Below, in pieces: positions 8,898-17,761 of a stretch of 30,666 bases of DNA (its first letter is position 1; each line of letters opens with the position of its first letter). The position numbers were made by a program, and so were the translations under genes. This DNA is from Candidatus Omnitrophota bacterium (GTDB lineage Bacteria; Omnitrophota; Koll11; Duberdicusellales; 4484-171). The stretch is from assembly GCA_030692055.1 (NCBI GenBank), contig JAUYCY010000075.1, positions 1-30,666 of the forward strand. The letters run 5' to 3'. The notes beneath the pieces are model-generated. The model did no database searches and had not been told where the DNA came from. It saw only the letters and a list, made by a program, of their open reading frames with translations.

Positions 8898-9899
8898 ATG
8901 AAAAAGAAGATTAAAAGCAAAGATTTGTTAAAGGTTTATTCCATGATGCTTAAAATCCGCCTTTTTGAAGAAAGGATTGTCCAGCTGTACCCGCAACAGG
9001 AAATCAGGACACCCGTTCATTTATGCATCGGCCAGGAAGCAATCGCTGCAGGAGTTTGCCATAATTTAAAAAAAGAAGATTATGTCTTTACAAATCATCG
9101 TGGTCACGGTCATTGTATTGCTAAGGGGATGAGTTTGTCTTCCATTATGGCAGAGCTTTATGGCAAAAAGACTGGTTGCTGTAAGGGAAAGGGTGGGTCT
9201 ATGCATTTGGCCGATGCAGACTGGGGGATTCTTGCGACGTCAGCTATTGTTGGCGGCGGTATACCTTTGGCAGTAGGAGCTGCTTTAAGTTTAAAATTCA
9301 AAAAAAGCAAAAATATTGCCGTTACATTTTTTGGCGATGGCGCGGTCGATGAAGGAGTGTTTTATGAAAGCCTAAATTTCGCGGCGCTAAAGAAATTACC
9401 TGTATTGTTTGTATGTGAGAATAATTTTTATGCGACTAATTCTCCCCTGAAAGCAAGGCAACCTTTAGATAATATTTTTAAGAGGAGCGAGATATTTGGA
9501 ATTAAGGGCTTTCGTTGCGATGGTAATGATGCGATAGAAATATTGGATACTTCCTTTAGGCTGATTGAAAAAATAAGAAAAGGTTTTGGGCCATTTCTTC
9601 TTGAGTGCAGGACCTATCGCTGGAAAAGCCATGTCGGGCCTGATTACGATGTAGAGAAAGGGTGTCGTCCGCAATATGAACTTGAATCTTGGATTAAAAA
9701 ATGCCCGGTCAAAAGACTTGAGAGACATCTTTTAAAAAAGAGAGTATTAACGAAAGAAAAGATAGAAAAAATCCATTGTCAAATTCAAGAAGAGATAACC
9801 GTTGCCCAGAATTTTGCTAAAAATAGTCCTTTTCCGGACATAGAAGCACTTTATCAAGACGTTTATCATGAAGGAGTATTATGCCCTGGACAAAAATAG
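8898..9899 (+). CDS. TPP-dependent dehydrogenase E1 component, alpha subunit
   Basis: 333 aa from the ATG at 8898, chosen because GAGAG lies 7 nt upstream and the family N-terminus (KDLLKVYSMMLKIRLFEE) follows directly. An in-frame TTG at 8862 would add 12 unlikely residues. It carries the HRGHGH loop (67-72) and the TPP-binding GDG...NN motif (GDGAVDEG 146-153, ENN about 174-176). In the pyruvate/acetoin/branched-chain dehydrogenase family this subunit decarboxylates a 2-oxo acid on thiamine diphosphate and passes the acyl group to a lipoyl E2. No E2 or E3 is present here, so a dedicated role in the locus (acyl or acyloin transfer) is possible. It overlaps the beta gene by 19 nt. Confidence 0.92.
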   Translation: MKKKIKSKDLLKVYSMMLKIRLFEERIVQLYPQQEIRTPVHLCIGQEAIAAGVCHNLKKEDYVFTNHRGHGHCIAKGMSLSSIMAELYGKKTGCCKGKGGSMHLADADWGILATSAIVGGGIPLAVGAALSLKFKKSKNIAVTFFGDGAVDEGVFYESLNFAALKKLPVLFVCENNFYATNSPLKARQPLDNIFKRSEIFGIKGFRCDGNDAIEILDTSFRLIEKIRKGFGPFLLECRTYRWKSHVGPDYDVEKGCRPQYELESWIKKCPVKRLERHLLKKRVLTKEKIEKIHCQIQEEITVAQNFAKNSPFPDIEALYQDVYHEGVLCPGQK

Positions 9900-10918
9900 C
9901 AGTAGACCATGCTGTTCAAGATTTATCATTTGCTCAGGAAGACAAAGATAAAAGAATGCTTAGTTATGGACAGGCATTAAGAGAGGCCCTTTTTCAGGCT
10001 CTTAAAAGAGATCCCCGTGTTTTCTTGATGGGAGAGGGCGTTGATGATCCTACTGGTATTTTTGGCTCGACACTTAATCTGCATAAGGAATTTAGTGGAA
10101 GAGTCTTTGATACTCCGATTGCTGAAAATGCTATTACAGGATTTGCGGTGGGAGCGGCCCTTGCTGGTATGAGGCCTGTTTTAGTGCATATGCGTATGGA
10201 TTTTATGCCTCTTTCTTTTGATCAGATACTTAATCATGCTGCGAAAATTCATTATATGTCGGGCGGGAAAGTTTACGTTCCCCTGGTGATACGTTCTATC
10301 ATCGGCAGGGGGTGGGGGTCTGCGGCACAGCATTCCCAAAGCCTTCATGCATTGTTTATCCATATGCCGGGAATTAAAGTCGTCATGCCAGCTTTTGCCT
10401 ATGACGCAAAAGGATTATTGCTCTCGAGCATAGCCGACAATAATCCGGTTATTTTTATTGAACATCGCTGGCTTTACGATATTAAAGGATACGTTCCTGA
10501 GCAGGAGTATCTGATACCTATTGGTAAAGGCCTGATTAGGAAGCAAGGCAAAGACGTGACAGTAGTGGCTATATCTTTGATGGTGATAGAAGCTCTTAAA
10601 GCCACAGAAAAATTAAATCATTTAGGGATTGACATAGAAATTATCGATCCCCGCTCTCTCAATCCTTTTGATGAAGAGATAGTCATAGATTCAGTTAAAA
10701 AGACAGGAAGATTGGTTATCGCTGACTTAGGTTGGCGGACAGGTGGTATAGCGGAAATTGTATTAGGACGTATCCATAACAAGATAAGGCCATATTTAAA
10801 ATCAGACGTTCAGACGATTACTCTTCCCGATGCGCCTACGCCAAGTAGTCGCCGATTGGAAGAAGCGTTTTATAAAGATTCAACCGATATCATAAAGGCA
10901 GTCAAGGAAACGTTATGA
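9881..10918 (+). CDS. TPP-dependent dehydrogenase E1 component, beta subunit
   Basis: 345 aa, the normal size. Family features in order: SYGQALREAL, LMGEGVDD, a FDTPIAENAITGFAVGAAL segment (the usual PISE motif reads PIAE), AAQHSQSLHALF, PGIKVVMP, the EIIDPRSLNPFD strand, and a C-terminal transketolase_C domain ending PTPSSRRLEEAFY. It forms the alpha2beta2 E1 heterotetramer with the preceding gene and completes the TPP site at the subunit interface. The start is ATG 9881, inside the end of the alpha gene, after AAGGAG. The stop overlaps the glycosyltransferase start (ATGA), so alpha, beta and the transferase are translationally coupled. Compared with standard E1 beta, the first ~25 residues are an extra extension. 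Confidence 0.92.
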   Translation: MPWTKIAVDHAVQDLSFAQEDKDKRMLSYGQALREALFQALKRDPRVFLMGEGVDDPTGIFGSTLNLHKEFSGRVFDTPIAENAITGFAVGAALAGMRPVLVHMRMDFMPLSFDQILNHAAKIHYMSGGKVYVPLVIRSIIGRGWGSAAQHSQSLHALFIHMPGIKVVMPAFAYDAKGLLLSSIADNNPVIFIEHRWLYDIKGYVPEQEYLIPIGKGLIRKQGKDVTVVAISLMVIEALKATEKLNHLGIDIEIIDPRSLNPFDEEIVIDSVKKTGRLVIADLGWRTGGIAEIVLGRIHNKIRPYLKSDVQTITLPDAPTPSSRRLEEAFYKDSTDIIKAVKETL

Positions 10919-11718
10919 ACAAGGAAGATAATAGCAATAAATTAAGTGTAATTATGCCTGCGCTTAATGAAGAACTGAATATTTCTGATGCTATTTCAAG
11001 CACATTAGAAGGACTTGATTTTTTTAAGATCAATGGTGAGATTATTATCATTAACGATGGAAGCTCTGACCGTACGCAATTTTTGATAGAGCAAAAATCA
11101 AAAGAAAATCCAGGCCGAATCCAGCTCATTAAACATGATAAACCGCAAGGTATTGGCGCATCTTTTTGGGAAGGAGTCGATTATGCAACCGGAGATTTTG
11201 TCATTATGTTGCCAGGAGATAATGAGAATGATCCACGAGAAGCCCTGCGTTATTATAGGCTACTTGAGCACGTAGATATGGTTATTCCTTTTATATTTAA
11301 TCCGGAGACCAGGCCATTTTTTAGGAATGCTTTATCTTTTCTCTATCGGTTTATCATTAATACCACCTTCTTAGTAAATTTTCATTATACAAATGGAACG
11401 GTTCTTTACAAAAAGTCTATCTTAAAAGAATTGAATTACCATTCCAGTAGCTTCTTTTTCCAGGCAGATATATTAATCAGGTCAGTAAAAAAAGGCTACC
11501 TTTTCGCTGAAGTTCCCTATAAGCTTGGGATGAGGAAGAAGGGGGTCTCTAAGGCAGTTACCTTTCCTTCTCTATATCAGGTCAGCAAAGGATATCTACG
11601 GTTGGTGAAGGATTATTATTTCAGTAGAGACAAAGGGCAAACTGGCATTTTTTCGAGTGATTCGTTAACGGCAATTAGACGGCAGAATGCATCGGGCGAG
11701 AGCACAGATAATAATTAA
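10915..11718 (+). CDS. Glycosyltransferase family 2
   Basis: 267 aa with a GT-A fold: LSVIMPALNEELNI at the start, then IIIINDGSSDRT (43-54, nucleotide-binding), and the metal-binding region MLPGDNEND (98-106) in place of a strict DXD. A later FYKxS-like segment (LYKKSIL) and FFFQADIL match dolichyl-phosphate-mannose-synthase-like members. There are no C-terminal membrane helices, so it is probably a soluble or peripheral enzyme moving a sugar from a nucleotide donor to a lipid carrier or acceptor. Its ATG overlaps the E1 beta stop by 4 nt. The coupling to a TPP enzyme hints that the two act on the same product. Confidence 0.9.
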   Translation: MNKEDNSNKLSVIMPALNEELNISDAISSTLEGLDFFKINGEIIIINDGSSDRTQFLIEQKSKENPGRIQLIKHDKPQGIGASFWEGVDYATGDFVIMLPGDNENDPREALRYYRLLEHVDMVIPFIFNPETRPFFRNALSFLYRFIINTTFLVNFHYTNGTVLYKKSILKELNYHSSSFFFQADILIRSVKKGYLFAEVPYKLGMRKKGVSKAVTFPSLYQVSKGYLRLVKDYYFSRDKGQTGIFSSDSLTAIRRQNASGESTDNN

Positions 11719-11734
11719 ACAAAAGGGTTTTTAA

Positions 11735-12838
11735 ATGGGTGAATTAATCCTTGATGGTCACAAATTATTATGGCATAGAGAAAGATTGGAGGCGTGGTTA
11801 AAGGGCGAGCATATAGCGCCAATTACTATTGATTGTTCTCTGACGCGTAGATGCACCTATCGTTGCTTATATTGTTACGGTCAGCTCCAGGCAAATGACG
11901 AAAAAAAAATGACCAAAGATGTAATCTTTAGGTTTTTAGATGACGCGGCAGAGGTTGGCGTAAAAGCCATTAGTTTTGTTAGCGATGGAGAAAGCACCTC
12001 CTCACCTTATTTTTATGATGCTATTATCCGGGGTAAAGCCAATGGGCTTGATATGGCTGTGGGTACAAATGGCTATTTACTACAAAGCGAACGATTGGAG
12101 GAAGTTTTATCCGCATTGACTTACATACGTTTTAATATTTCTGCGGCGGAGGCAAAAAGATATGCCCAGATTCATGGTTGCGAGGAAAAATGTTTTTACA
12201 GAGTTTGTGAAATAGTTCGAGAATGCACCAGGATTAAAAAAGAGAAGAAGCTTAACGTTACTATTGGGCTACAAATGGTTTTTTTGCCAAGTTTTGTTGA
12301 TCAGGTTATACCTCTGGTTAAGCTTGGTAAAGATTTAGGTGTAGATTATACGATATTTAAACATTGTAGCGATGATGAAAAAGGTACGCTGGGAGTAGAC
12401 TATTCTAAGTATCTTGGCTGTGTTGATACCTTAAAAGAGGCTGAAAAGTATTCTGTAGCAGAATATAAGGTTACTGTTAAATGGTCAAAAATTTTAAGCA
12501 AGGGCAAGCGTAAATACAGCCGTTGTTATGGCCCAGCTTTTATTATGCAATTTTCCGGGTCTGGCTTAGTTGCCCCTTGCGGTATGTTATTTAATGACAG
12601 ATATGCTAAATACCATATCGGTAATATTGCAGAAAAGTCTTTTAAAGAAATTTGGCAAAGCGATTGTTACTGGGATGTGTTGCGTCTTATCGCCTCCGAT
12701 AAGTTTAATGCCAAAATCATGTGCGGAACTTTGTGTCTTCAGCATAAGGTAAATGAGTTTCTTTGGGATTTAAAGCTTAGAAGAACCAAACTCAAAGCCC
12801 CTCAAGGAGAACCTCCGGCGCATTTGAACTTTATTTAA
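11735..12838 (+). CDS. Radical SAM/SPASM protein (paralogue 2, ends in NFI)
   Basis: 367 aa and clearly paralogous to the gene at 7798. The N-terminus DGHKLLWHRERLEAWLKG precedes the cluster motif C40-TYR-C44-LY-C47. A SDGEST segment stands where GGEP usually is, followed by VGTNGYL. The SPASM-like end has CYGPAF, VAPCGMLF, a HIGNIAEKSFKEIW signature and the CGTLC pair. The final residues are KVNEFLWDLK and HLNFI. Replacement of the usual GGE by DGE keeps the acidic residue. Substrate unknown; the pairing of two such enzymes with glycosyltransferases suggests successive steps on related substrates. Start ATG 11735, preceded by AAAAGGG about 6 nt upstream, 16 nt after the GT2 gene. Confidence 0.87.
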   Translation: MGELILDGHKLLWHRERLEAWLKGEHIAPITIDCSLTRRCTYRCLYCYGQLQANDEKKMTKDVIFRFLDDAAEVGVKAISFVSDGESTSSPYFYDAIIRGKANGLDMAVGTNGYLLQSERLEEVLSALTYIRFNISAAEAKRYAQIHGCEEKCFYRVCEIVRECTRIKKEKKLNVTIGLQMVFLPSFVDQVIPLVKLGKDLGVDYTIFKHCSDDEKGTLGVDYSKYLGCVDTLKEAEKYSVAEYKVTVKWSKILSKGKRKYSRCYGPAFIMQFSGSGLVAPCGMLFNDRYAKYHIGNIAEKSFKEIWQSDCYWDVLRLIASDKFNAKIMCGTLCLQHKVNEFLWDLKLRRTKLKAPQGEPPAHLNFI

Positions 12839-12863
12839 TTCCTTAGGTATTCGTTTATTAAAT

Positions 12864-13385
12864 ATGGGAGTATTATTTTGCGGAATTATAACATTTGTTT
12901 TAGCCTTTGTTATTCATTTGGTTATCTGGAAAGTTTGTTTAGCCAAGATAAATCACACGGTTGTATTATTGGGTATATTTCTGGGGACTCTTATTGTGGT
13001 TATTATTGTGTCTAGAACTTTGCAGAATAGCTTATCATACAAGATATTTAGGCTAGAAACGGGTTTTGATTACCTGGATTTTTTAATTTTGTATGGTTCA
13101 TTAATATTGGCTTATATTGCTACCTATTCGGCTATAGAAGTAGATAGCCCGTCTTTAGTAATAATATTGAATATTGCTAAGGCTGGGCCTAACGGTTTAG
13201 ATAGGATAATGTTACATAACATAATGAATGATGAAAATCTGGTTATGCCTCGGATAAAAGATTTAGTTAATGATAAAATGGTTTACTTTGATAACGATAG
13301 GTACAAATTATCTCCAAAAGGCATTCTTATGGCTAAGGTATTTGCCCTTTTTCGTAAAATCTTAAATGCCCCTATGGGCGGATAA
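12864..13385 (+). CDS. Small 3-TM membrane protein with C-terminal winged-helix domain (paralogue B)
   Basis: 173 aa, no named family recognised. Hydrophobic helices at about 3-22, 32-52 and 70-91 are followed by a winged-helix-like domain (97-160): SLVIILNIAKAGPNGLDRIM, then PRIKDLVNDKMVYF, a DRYKLSPKG wing, and a final helix ILMAKVFALFRKIL. It ends in GG, like paralogue A. The C-terminal half aligns with paralogues A (6202) and C (13393) with almost no gaps. It sits 25 nt after a radical SAM gene and 7 nt before paralogue C. The ribosome site is weak. A regulator or membrane scaffold role is possible; no function is established. Confidence 0.75.
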   Translation: MGVLFCGIITFVLAFVIHLVIWKVCLAKINHTVVLLGIFLGTLIVVIIVSRTLQNSLSYKIFRLETGFDYLDFLILYGSLILAYIATYSAIEVDSPSLVIILNIAKAGPNGLDRIMLHNIMNDENLVMPRIKDLVNDKMVYFDNDRYKLSPKGILMAKVFALFRKILNAPMGG

Positions 13386-13392
13386 GTAAGGT

Positions 13393-13926
13393 ATGCTTTA
13401 TAATTATTTAAGAATTTTTCTTCCTATAATTGGATTGGCATTCAACGTTTCGGTTCAAATTTGTATCACGAGGTATATTCCGAAAACGGGACTAATGAAA
13501 TCTATATTTTTAGGATTTTTTGCAGGATTTCTTACCTTAGCTTTACTGGGGCGCCATATTTATTCGCTACAGGCTCTTGCTAATAGAGAGGCGATATCTA
13601 TTTTTATTGTTCATTCTATAGCCTATATTTCCCTATCGTACGGTTATTTTCATTTTATAAATCTGGGAGAGACTGCGCGTAGAATAAGGATTTTAAGAGA
13701 ATTAAATAATTCTAATAACGGCCTTACCTTAGAAGAGATCTTAAAACGTTATAATGCAAAAACTATTATTGATGTTCGTATCTTAAGACTGATGAATAAT
13801 AGGCAGATTGTGGTGAAAAATGAAAGATACTATATTGGTAACCCCGCAGTGCTTTTTATGGCTAGGTTTTTGATGGTTCTCAAATTTATGCTTTTAGGTA
13901 AAAGACCCGATGGAGAATTACGATGA
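13393..13926 (+). CDS. Small 3-TM membrane protein with C-terminal winged-helix domain (paralogue C)
   Basis: 177 aa. Helices at about 5-25, 34-52 and 67-89 precede a winged-helix-like region (97-160): RIRILRELNNSNNGLTLEEI, then VRILRLMNNRQIVV, wing ERYYIGNPAV and the tail helix LFMARFLMVLKFML. In paralogue B the corresponding segment (PRIKDLVNDKMVYF...LMAKVF) aligns with one gap. Unlike A and B it does not end in GG but in DGELR. It follows paralogue B after 7 nt, with an AAGG close to the ATG, and its stop overlaps the next radical SAM start by 4 nt (ATGA). B and C therefore probably work as a pair, perhaps as a heteromer, with the downstream enzyme. Function unknown. Confidence 0.75.
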   Translation: MLYNYLRIFLPIIGLAFNVSVQICITRYIPKTGLMKSIFLGFFAGFLTLALLGRHIYSLQALANREAISIFIVHSIAYISLSYGYFHFINLGETARRIRILRELNNSNNGLTLEEILKRYNAKTIIDVRILRLMNNRQIVVKNERYYIGNPAVLFMARFLMVLKFMLLGKRPDGELR

Positions 13927-14774
13927 GACAGATACATATGCCAGCCAACTATAATTATATTGCGGCTTTTTTAACATTTGCCTGCAACTTAAGATGTAGT
14001 TATTGTATTAATTATTTTGAACAAGGGGCGATCGAGAGAAAGACTATTGCTGGAAAAGACTGGGTTGAAGGACTTAATCGGATTATCTCCCGAGATGACC
14101 TGCCCGTTACGCTGCAAGGGGGCGAGCCAAGCTTGCATCCGGATTTTCTTTATATTATCAATAACTTGAAACCCGAATTGAATATCGATATTTTGACTAA
14201 CCTGCAATTTGATGTGGAAGAATTTATAAAAAAGATTAATCCTGATAGGGTCAAAAGAAATGCTCCCTATGCTTCTATTCGCGTGAGTTATCATCCTGAA
14301 CAGATGGATTTAGATGAAACAATTAAAAAGACACTTAAGATGTTGGAAGCAGATTTTAGTATTGGTATATGGGGAGTAATGCACCCTGCATATGAAAAGA
14401 TAATATTAGAAGCTCGAGATAAATGCCAGAAACTAGGCATAGATTTTCGCATAAAGGATTTTCTTGGCGAATACAATGGGAATTTATACGGTACATATAA
14501 GTATGCAGGTGCCTGTGATAAGAAATTTAGGAAGAAAGTGCAATGTAGGTCAACCGAACTTTTCATAGATAGCGAAGGTAACATCTTTCGTTGCCATGCC
14601 GACCTCTATTCAGGAATAAATCAAATTAGAAATATTTTGGATTCTAACTTTCAGATTGAAGACAAATTCAGAGATTGCTCTAACTTTGGTCACTGTAATC
14701 CCTGCGATATAAAAGTCAAAACTAACAGATTTCAGCAATATGGCCATACCTCGGTTGAGGTAGAATTCATTTAG
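13923..14774 (+). CDS. Radical SAM protein (ends in EFI)
   Basis: 283 aa. The cluster motif is C21-NLR-C25-SY-C28, very near the N-terminus, followed by LQGGEPSLHPDF (SAM-binding GGE) and DILTNLQF. The C-terminal third has C198, C208, CHAD, and a CSNFGHCNPC group that could ligate an extra cluster. The protein is shorter than the two SPASM paralogues and closer to organic-radical-activating or PqqE-like small members; the reaction is unknown. It ends VEVEFI, recalling the NFI ends of the proteins at 7798 and 11735. Its start ATG 13923 overlaps the preceding membrane protein by 4 nt. It is the last gene of the accessory block. Confidence 0.85.
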   Translation: MRQIHMPANYNYIAAFLTFACNLRCSYCINYFEQGAIERKTIAGKDWVEGLNRIISRDDLPVTLQGGEPSLHPDFLYIINNLKPELNIDILTNLQFDVEEFIKKINPDRVKRNAPYASIRVSYHPEQMDLDETIKKTLKMLEADFSIGIWGVMHPAYEKIILEARDKCQKLGIDFRIKDFLGEYNGNLYGTYKYAGACDKKFRKKVQCRSTELFIDSEGNIFRCHADLYSGINQIRNILDSNFQIEDKFRDCSNFGHCNPCDIKVKTNRFQQYGHTSVEVEFI

Positions 14775-14911
14775 TGAACTTAAAATTTATTTTTGGCTCA
14801 CCTAATTCTCATTCTGGACTGATATTCATTATTTATCTCTATTTTTAATTCTTTAAGAAAAAGTGCTTTATTTGGGATTGTCTTCAGAAGGCATAATGTG
14901 TTATTGGTAAG

Positions 14912-17737
14912 ATGAATAATCAAAGTTACATTATAATTCGTGGGGCAAAAGAACATAATCTTAAAAATATAAATTTAGAACTTCCCCGTAATAAACTCAT
15001 CGTGATTACCGGTTTATCTGGTTCAGGTAAATCCAGTCTTGCCTTTGATACTATTTATGCTGAAGGTCAGCGTCGTTATGTGGAGAGCCTATCCGCTTAT
15101 GCCCGGCAGTTTTTAGAGCAGTTACAGAAACCCGACGTAGAATATATTGAAGGTTTATCTCCGGCTATTGCCATTGAACAAAGAACTGCGGGCGGAAATC
15201 CGCGTTCTACCGTAGCCACACAGACCGAGATTTATGATTATCTTAGACTTCTCTTTGCTCGTGTGGGTAAGATAAACTGTTATCAATGCGCTAGCCCCAT
15301 CGATAAACAGAGTTCACAGGAGATAGTAGAAAGAATAATGGCCTTGCCAGAGGTTAGCGATATTCAGATATTAGCGCCCCTTGTTAGAGGCAGAAAGGGA
15401 GAATATAAAGAGATATTTAGCCAGATTCAAAAAGCCGGATTTGTGCGTTGTCGGGTGGATGGTAAGGCCTATGAATTACCTACGAAAATAAAACTCGCCA
15501 AATATAAAATTCATCATATTGAAGTAGTGGTAGATAGATTGATGATCAAACCAGAAGTAAAAAATAGGCTTACAGATTCTGTTGAAACAGCGCTTAAGGT
15601 AGGGAAGGGAATAGTGATTGTCGCAGGGCACAGGGCACAAGGCACAGGGCAAAAAAAATTATATGACGATATGGTCTTCAGCGAGCAATACGCCTGCGCA
15701 AAATGTGGCATGAGTTACTCGGAAGTTGAACCGCGCATTTTTTCTTTTAATTCCCCTTACGGCGCCTGTCCTGAATGTAATGGCTTAGGCACAAAGCTTG
15801 AGTTCGATTCCGACCTAGTTATTCCTGATAAAAATAAATCCATCAATGCAGGAGCGCTTGAGCCCTGGAAGAGGGGTGGCCGGGGATATATTCTTTATTA
15901 TCGCTGGCTCATCCGGGAATTGTCTTATCAAATGGGTTTTGACTTAGATACGCCCTTTAAAAAATTAAGTAAACAAGTCAAAGAGGCCATACTTTATGGA
16001 ACTGATACGCAGGTGGGCGGTAAGCCATTTGAAGGGATAATCCCGCATTTGGAAAGATTATTCCGGCAGACCGAAAGCGACTATTTAAAAGAAGAAATTT
16101 CCCGTTTTATGTCCAGTCTTGCCTGTCCGGCCTGCCTGGGAGCAAGGCTGAAAAAAGAAAGTTTAGCCATTACCATTAATGCTAAGAATATCTATCAGCT
16201 AACCCAAATGTCCATCAAAGAAGCTAAAGATTTCTTCAGTAAATTAGAGTTAAACGAAAGAGAGAAAATAATTGCCCGGCTCATTTTAAAAGAAATAATC
16301 CAGAAATTACAATTCTGTATTGATGTGGGACTGGAGTATCTTACTTTGGACAGAAAGAGCTCAACCCTTTCCGGTGGCGAGGCGCAGCGGATTCGTTTGG
16401 CTACCCAGGTTGGCTCAAGGCTGGTAGGAGTGCTCTACATATTGGATGAACCCAGTATTGGCTTACACCAAAGAGACAATGCTAAATTAATTTCCACCTT
16501 AAAGGCCTTAAGGGATTTAGGCAATACCTTAATAGTGGTTGAGCACGATGAATACACTATTCGCTCCAGCGATTACGTTGTTGATTTAGGCCCGGGAGCA
16601 GGCAGGCACGGCGGAGAGGTAGAATTTTGCGGGACAAAAGAAGATTTGTTAAAACACCCTCATTCTTTGACTGCCAAATATTTAAGGAAAGAACTAAAAA
16701 TAGACTTACCCAAAAATAGGAGAAATTGGCAGGGGAGGAAATATTTAGAGGTTATCGGCGCCAAAGAGCATAATCTAAAAAGTATAAACGTAAAGTTTCC
16801 TTTGGGAGTTTTTATCTGTATAACCGGTGTCTCTGGTTCAGGAAAATCTACGCTGATTGATGAAATATTGTATCGTAGTTTAGCGCAGAAGTTATATAAG
16901 TCCAAAGATAAACCCGGCCGGCATGAAAAAATAAAAGGCAGCGAATTTATTGATAAGCTCATTGTGGTTGATCAGTCTCCGATAGGAAGGACGCCGCGTT
17001 CAAATCCTGTTACTTATACAGGCGTGTTTAGCCACATTCGGGATGTATTTAGCCAATTGCCCGAGGCGCGCCTGCGCGGATATAAACCCGGCAGGTTTTC
17101 CTTTAATGTGAAAGGCGGCCGTTGCGAGGCCTGCAGCGGCGATGGCATCAAAAAAATTGAGATGCATTTTCTTCCGGATGTTTACGTAAAATGTGATGTC
17201 TGTAAAGGCAGGCGTTTTAATGAAGCGACCTTAGAAGTAAAATATAAAGGCAGGTCTATCGCGGATGTTTTGGAGATGACGGTGGAGGAGGCATTAGATT
17301 TATTTACTAATATACCTAAAATAAAAAATACCCTCCTTACCCTTTATGATGTGGGCTTAGGTTATATTCAGTTGGGCCAGGCCGCAACTACTCTTTCCGG
17401 AGGAGAGGCGCAGCGGGTAAAATTATCCGCGGAACTAAGCAAGCGTTCAACCGGTAAAACTTTATATATCTTGGATGAACCTACCACGGGTTTACATTTT
17501 GCCGATGTGGGAAGGCTTTTATCTTGTCTGCAGAGGTTAGCGGATAAGGCAAATACGGTTATTGTCATTGAGCACAATTTAGAGGTAATAAAATGCGCGG
17601 ATTATATCATTGATTTAGGCCCCGAAGGCGGGGATAAGGGCGGCAAAGTGGTTGGAGTCGGCAGTCCTGAGGAATTAGTTAAGGTAAATAAATCTTATAC
17701 CGGACAGTTTTTGAAAAAGGTATTGAATAGAGGATAA
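14912..17737 (+). CDS. uvrA: UvrA, excinuclease ABC subunit A
   Basis: 941 aa, the standard UvrA length. Two ABC ATPase modules: Walker A GLSGSGKS (34-41) and a second GVSGSGKST, signature [11 protein letters not shown] and [11 protein letters not shown], Walker [13 protein letters not shown] and [12 protein letters not shown]. Zinc-binding pairs are visible as CYQC, CAKC...CPEC, CPAC and CEAC...CDVC. UvrA dimers find bulky DNA lesions, load UvrB and start nucleotide excision repair. No LexA-like box is evident upstream. The one oddity is a short heptamer-repeat insertion (residues about 238-248, [11 protein letters not shown]) between the first ATPase lobe and the CAKC zinc module, where the E. 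coli protein has unrelated sequence. The ATG start is followed by the normal [14 protein letters not shown]. Confidence 0.98.
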   Translation: MNNQSYIIIRGAKEHNLKNINLELPRNKLIVITGLSGSGKSSLAFDTIYAEGQRRYVESLSAYARQFLEQLQKPDVEYIEGLSPAIAIEQRTAGGNPRSTVATQTEIYDYLRLLFARVGKINCYQCASPIDKQSSQEIVERIMALPEVSDIQILAPLVRGRKGEYKEIFSQIQKAGFVRCRVDGKAYELPTKIKLAKYKIHHIEVVVDRLMIKPEVKNRLTDSVETALKVGKGIVIVAGHRAQGTGQKKLYDDMVFSEQYACAKCGMSYSEVEPRIFSFNSPYGACPECNGLGTKLEFDSDLVIPDKNKSINAGALEPWKRGGRGYILYYRWLIRELSYQMGFDLDTPFKKLSKQVKEAILYGTDTQVGGKPFEGIIPHLERLFRQTESDYLKEEISRFMSSLACPACLGARLKKESLAITINAKNIYQLTQMSIKEAKDFFSKLELNEREKIIARLILKEIIQKLQFCIDVGLEYLTLDRKSSTLSGGEAQRIRLATQVGSRLVGVLYILDEPSIGLHQRDNAKLISTLKALRDLGNTLIVVEHDEYTIRSSDYVVDLGPGAGRHGGEVEFCGTKEDLLKHPHSLTAKYLRKELKIDLPKNRRNWQGRKYLEVIGAKEHNLKSINVKFPLGVFICITGVSGSGKSTLIDEILYRSLAQKLYKSKDKPGRHEKIKGSEFIDKLIVVDQSPIGRTPRSNPVTYTGVFSHIRDVFSQLPEARLRGYKPGRFSFNVKGGRCEACSGDGIKKIEMHFLPDVYVKCDVCKGRRFNEATLEVKYKGRSIADVLEMTVEEALDLFTNIPKIKNTLLTLYDVGLGYIQLGQAATTLSGGEAQRVKLSAELSKRSTGKTLYILDEPTTGLHFADVGRLLSCLQRLADKANTVIVIEHNLEVIKCADYIIDLGPEGGDKGGKVVGVGSPEELVKVNKSYTGQFLKKVLNRG
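15624..15651 (+). repeat. Four-copy heptanucleotide tandem repeat inside uvrA
   Basis: Four consecutive 7-nt units, CAGGGCA, CAGGGCA, CAAGGCA, CAGGGCA, followed directly by a run of eight A. Only one base differs among the units. The repeat lies in frame and encodes a non-conserved linker of UvrA. Gain or loss of one unit would shift the reading frame. Confidence 0.85.
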
Positions 17738-17761
17738 AGAAGTGATATAGTTGTAATCAAA

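Noticed and set aside
12570..12752. 60-residue plus-strand frame inside the radical SAM gene
   Set aside because: Out-of-frame shadow of a clearly conserved gene.
14775..14911. SOS box or clear promoter before uvrA
   Set aside because: I found no LexA-like palindrome and no -35/-10 pair with acceptable spacing in this gap.
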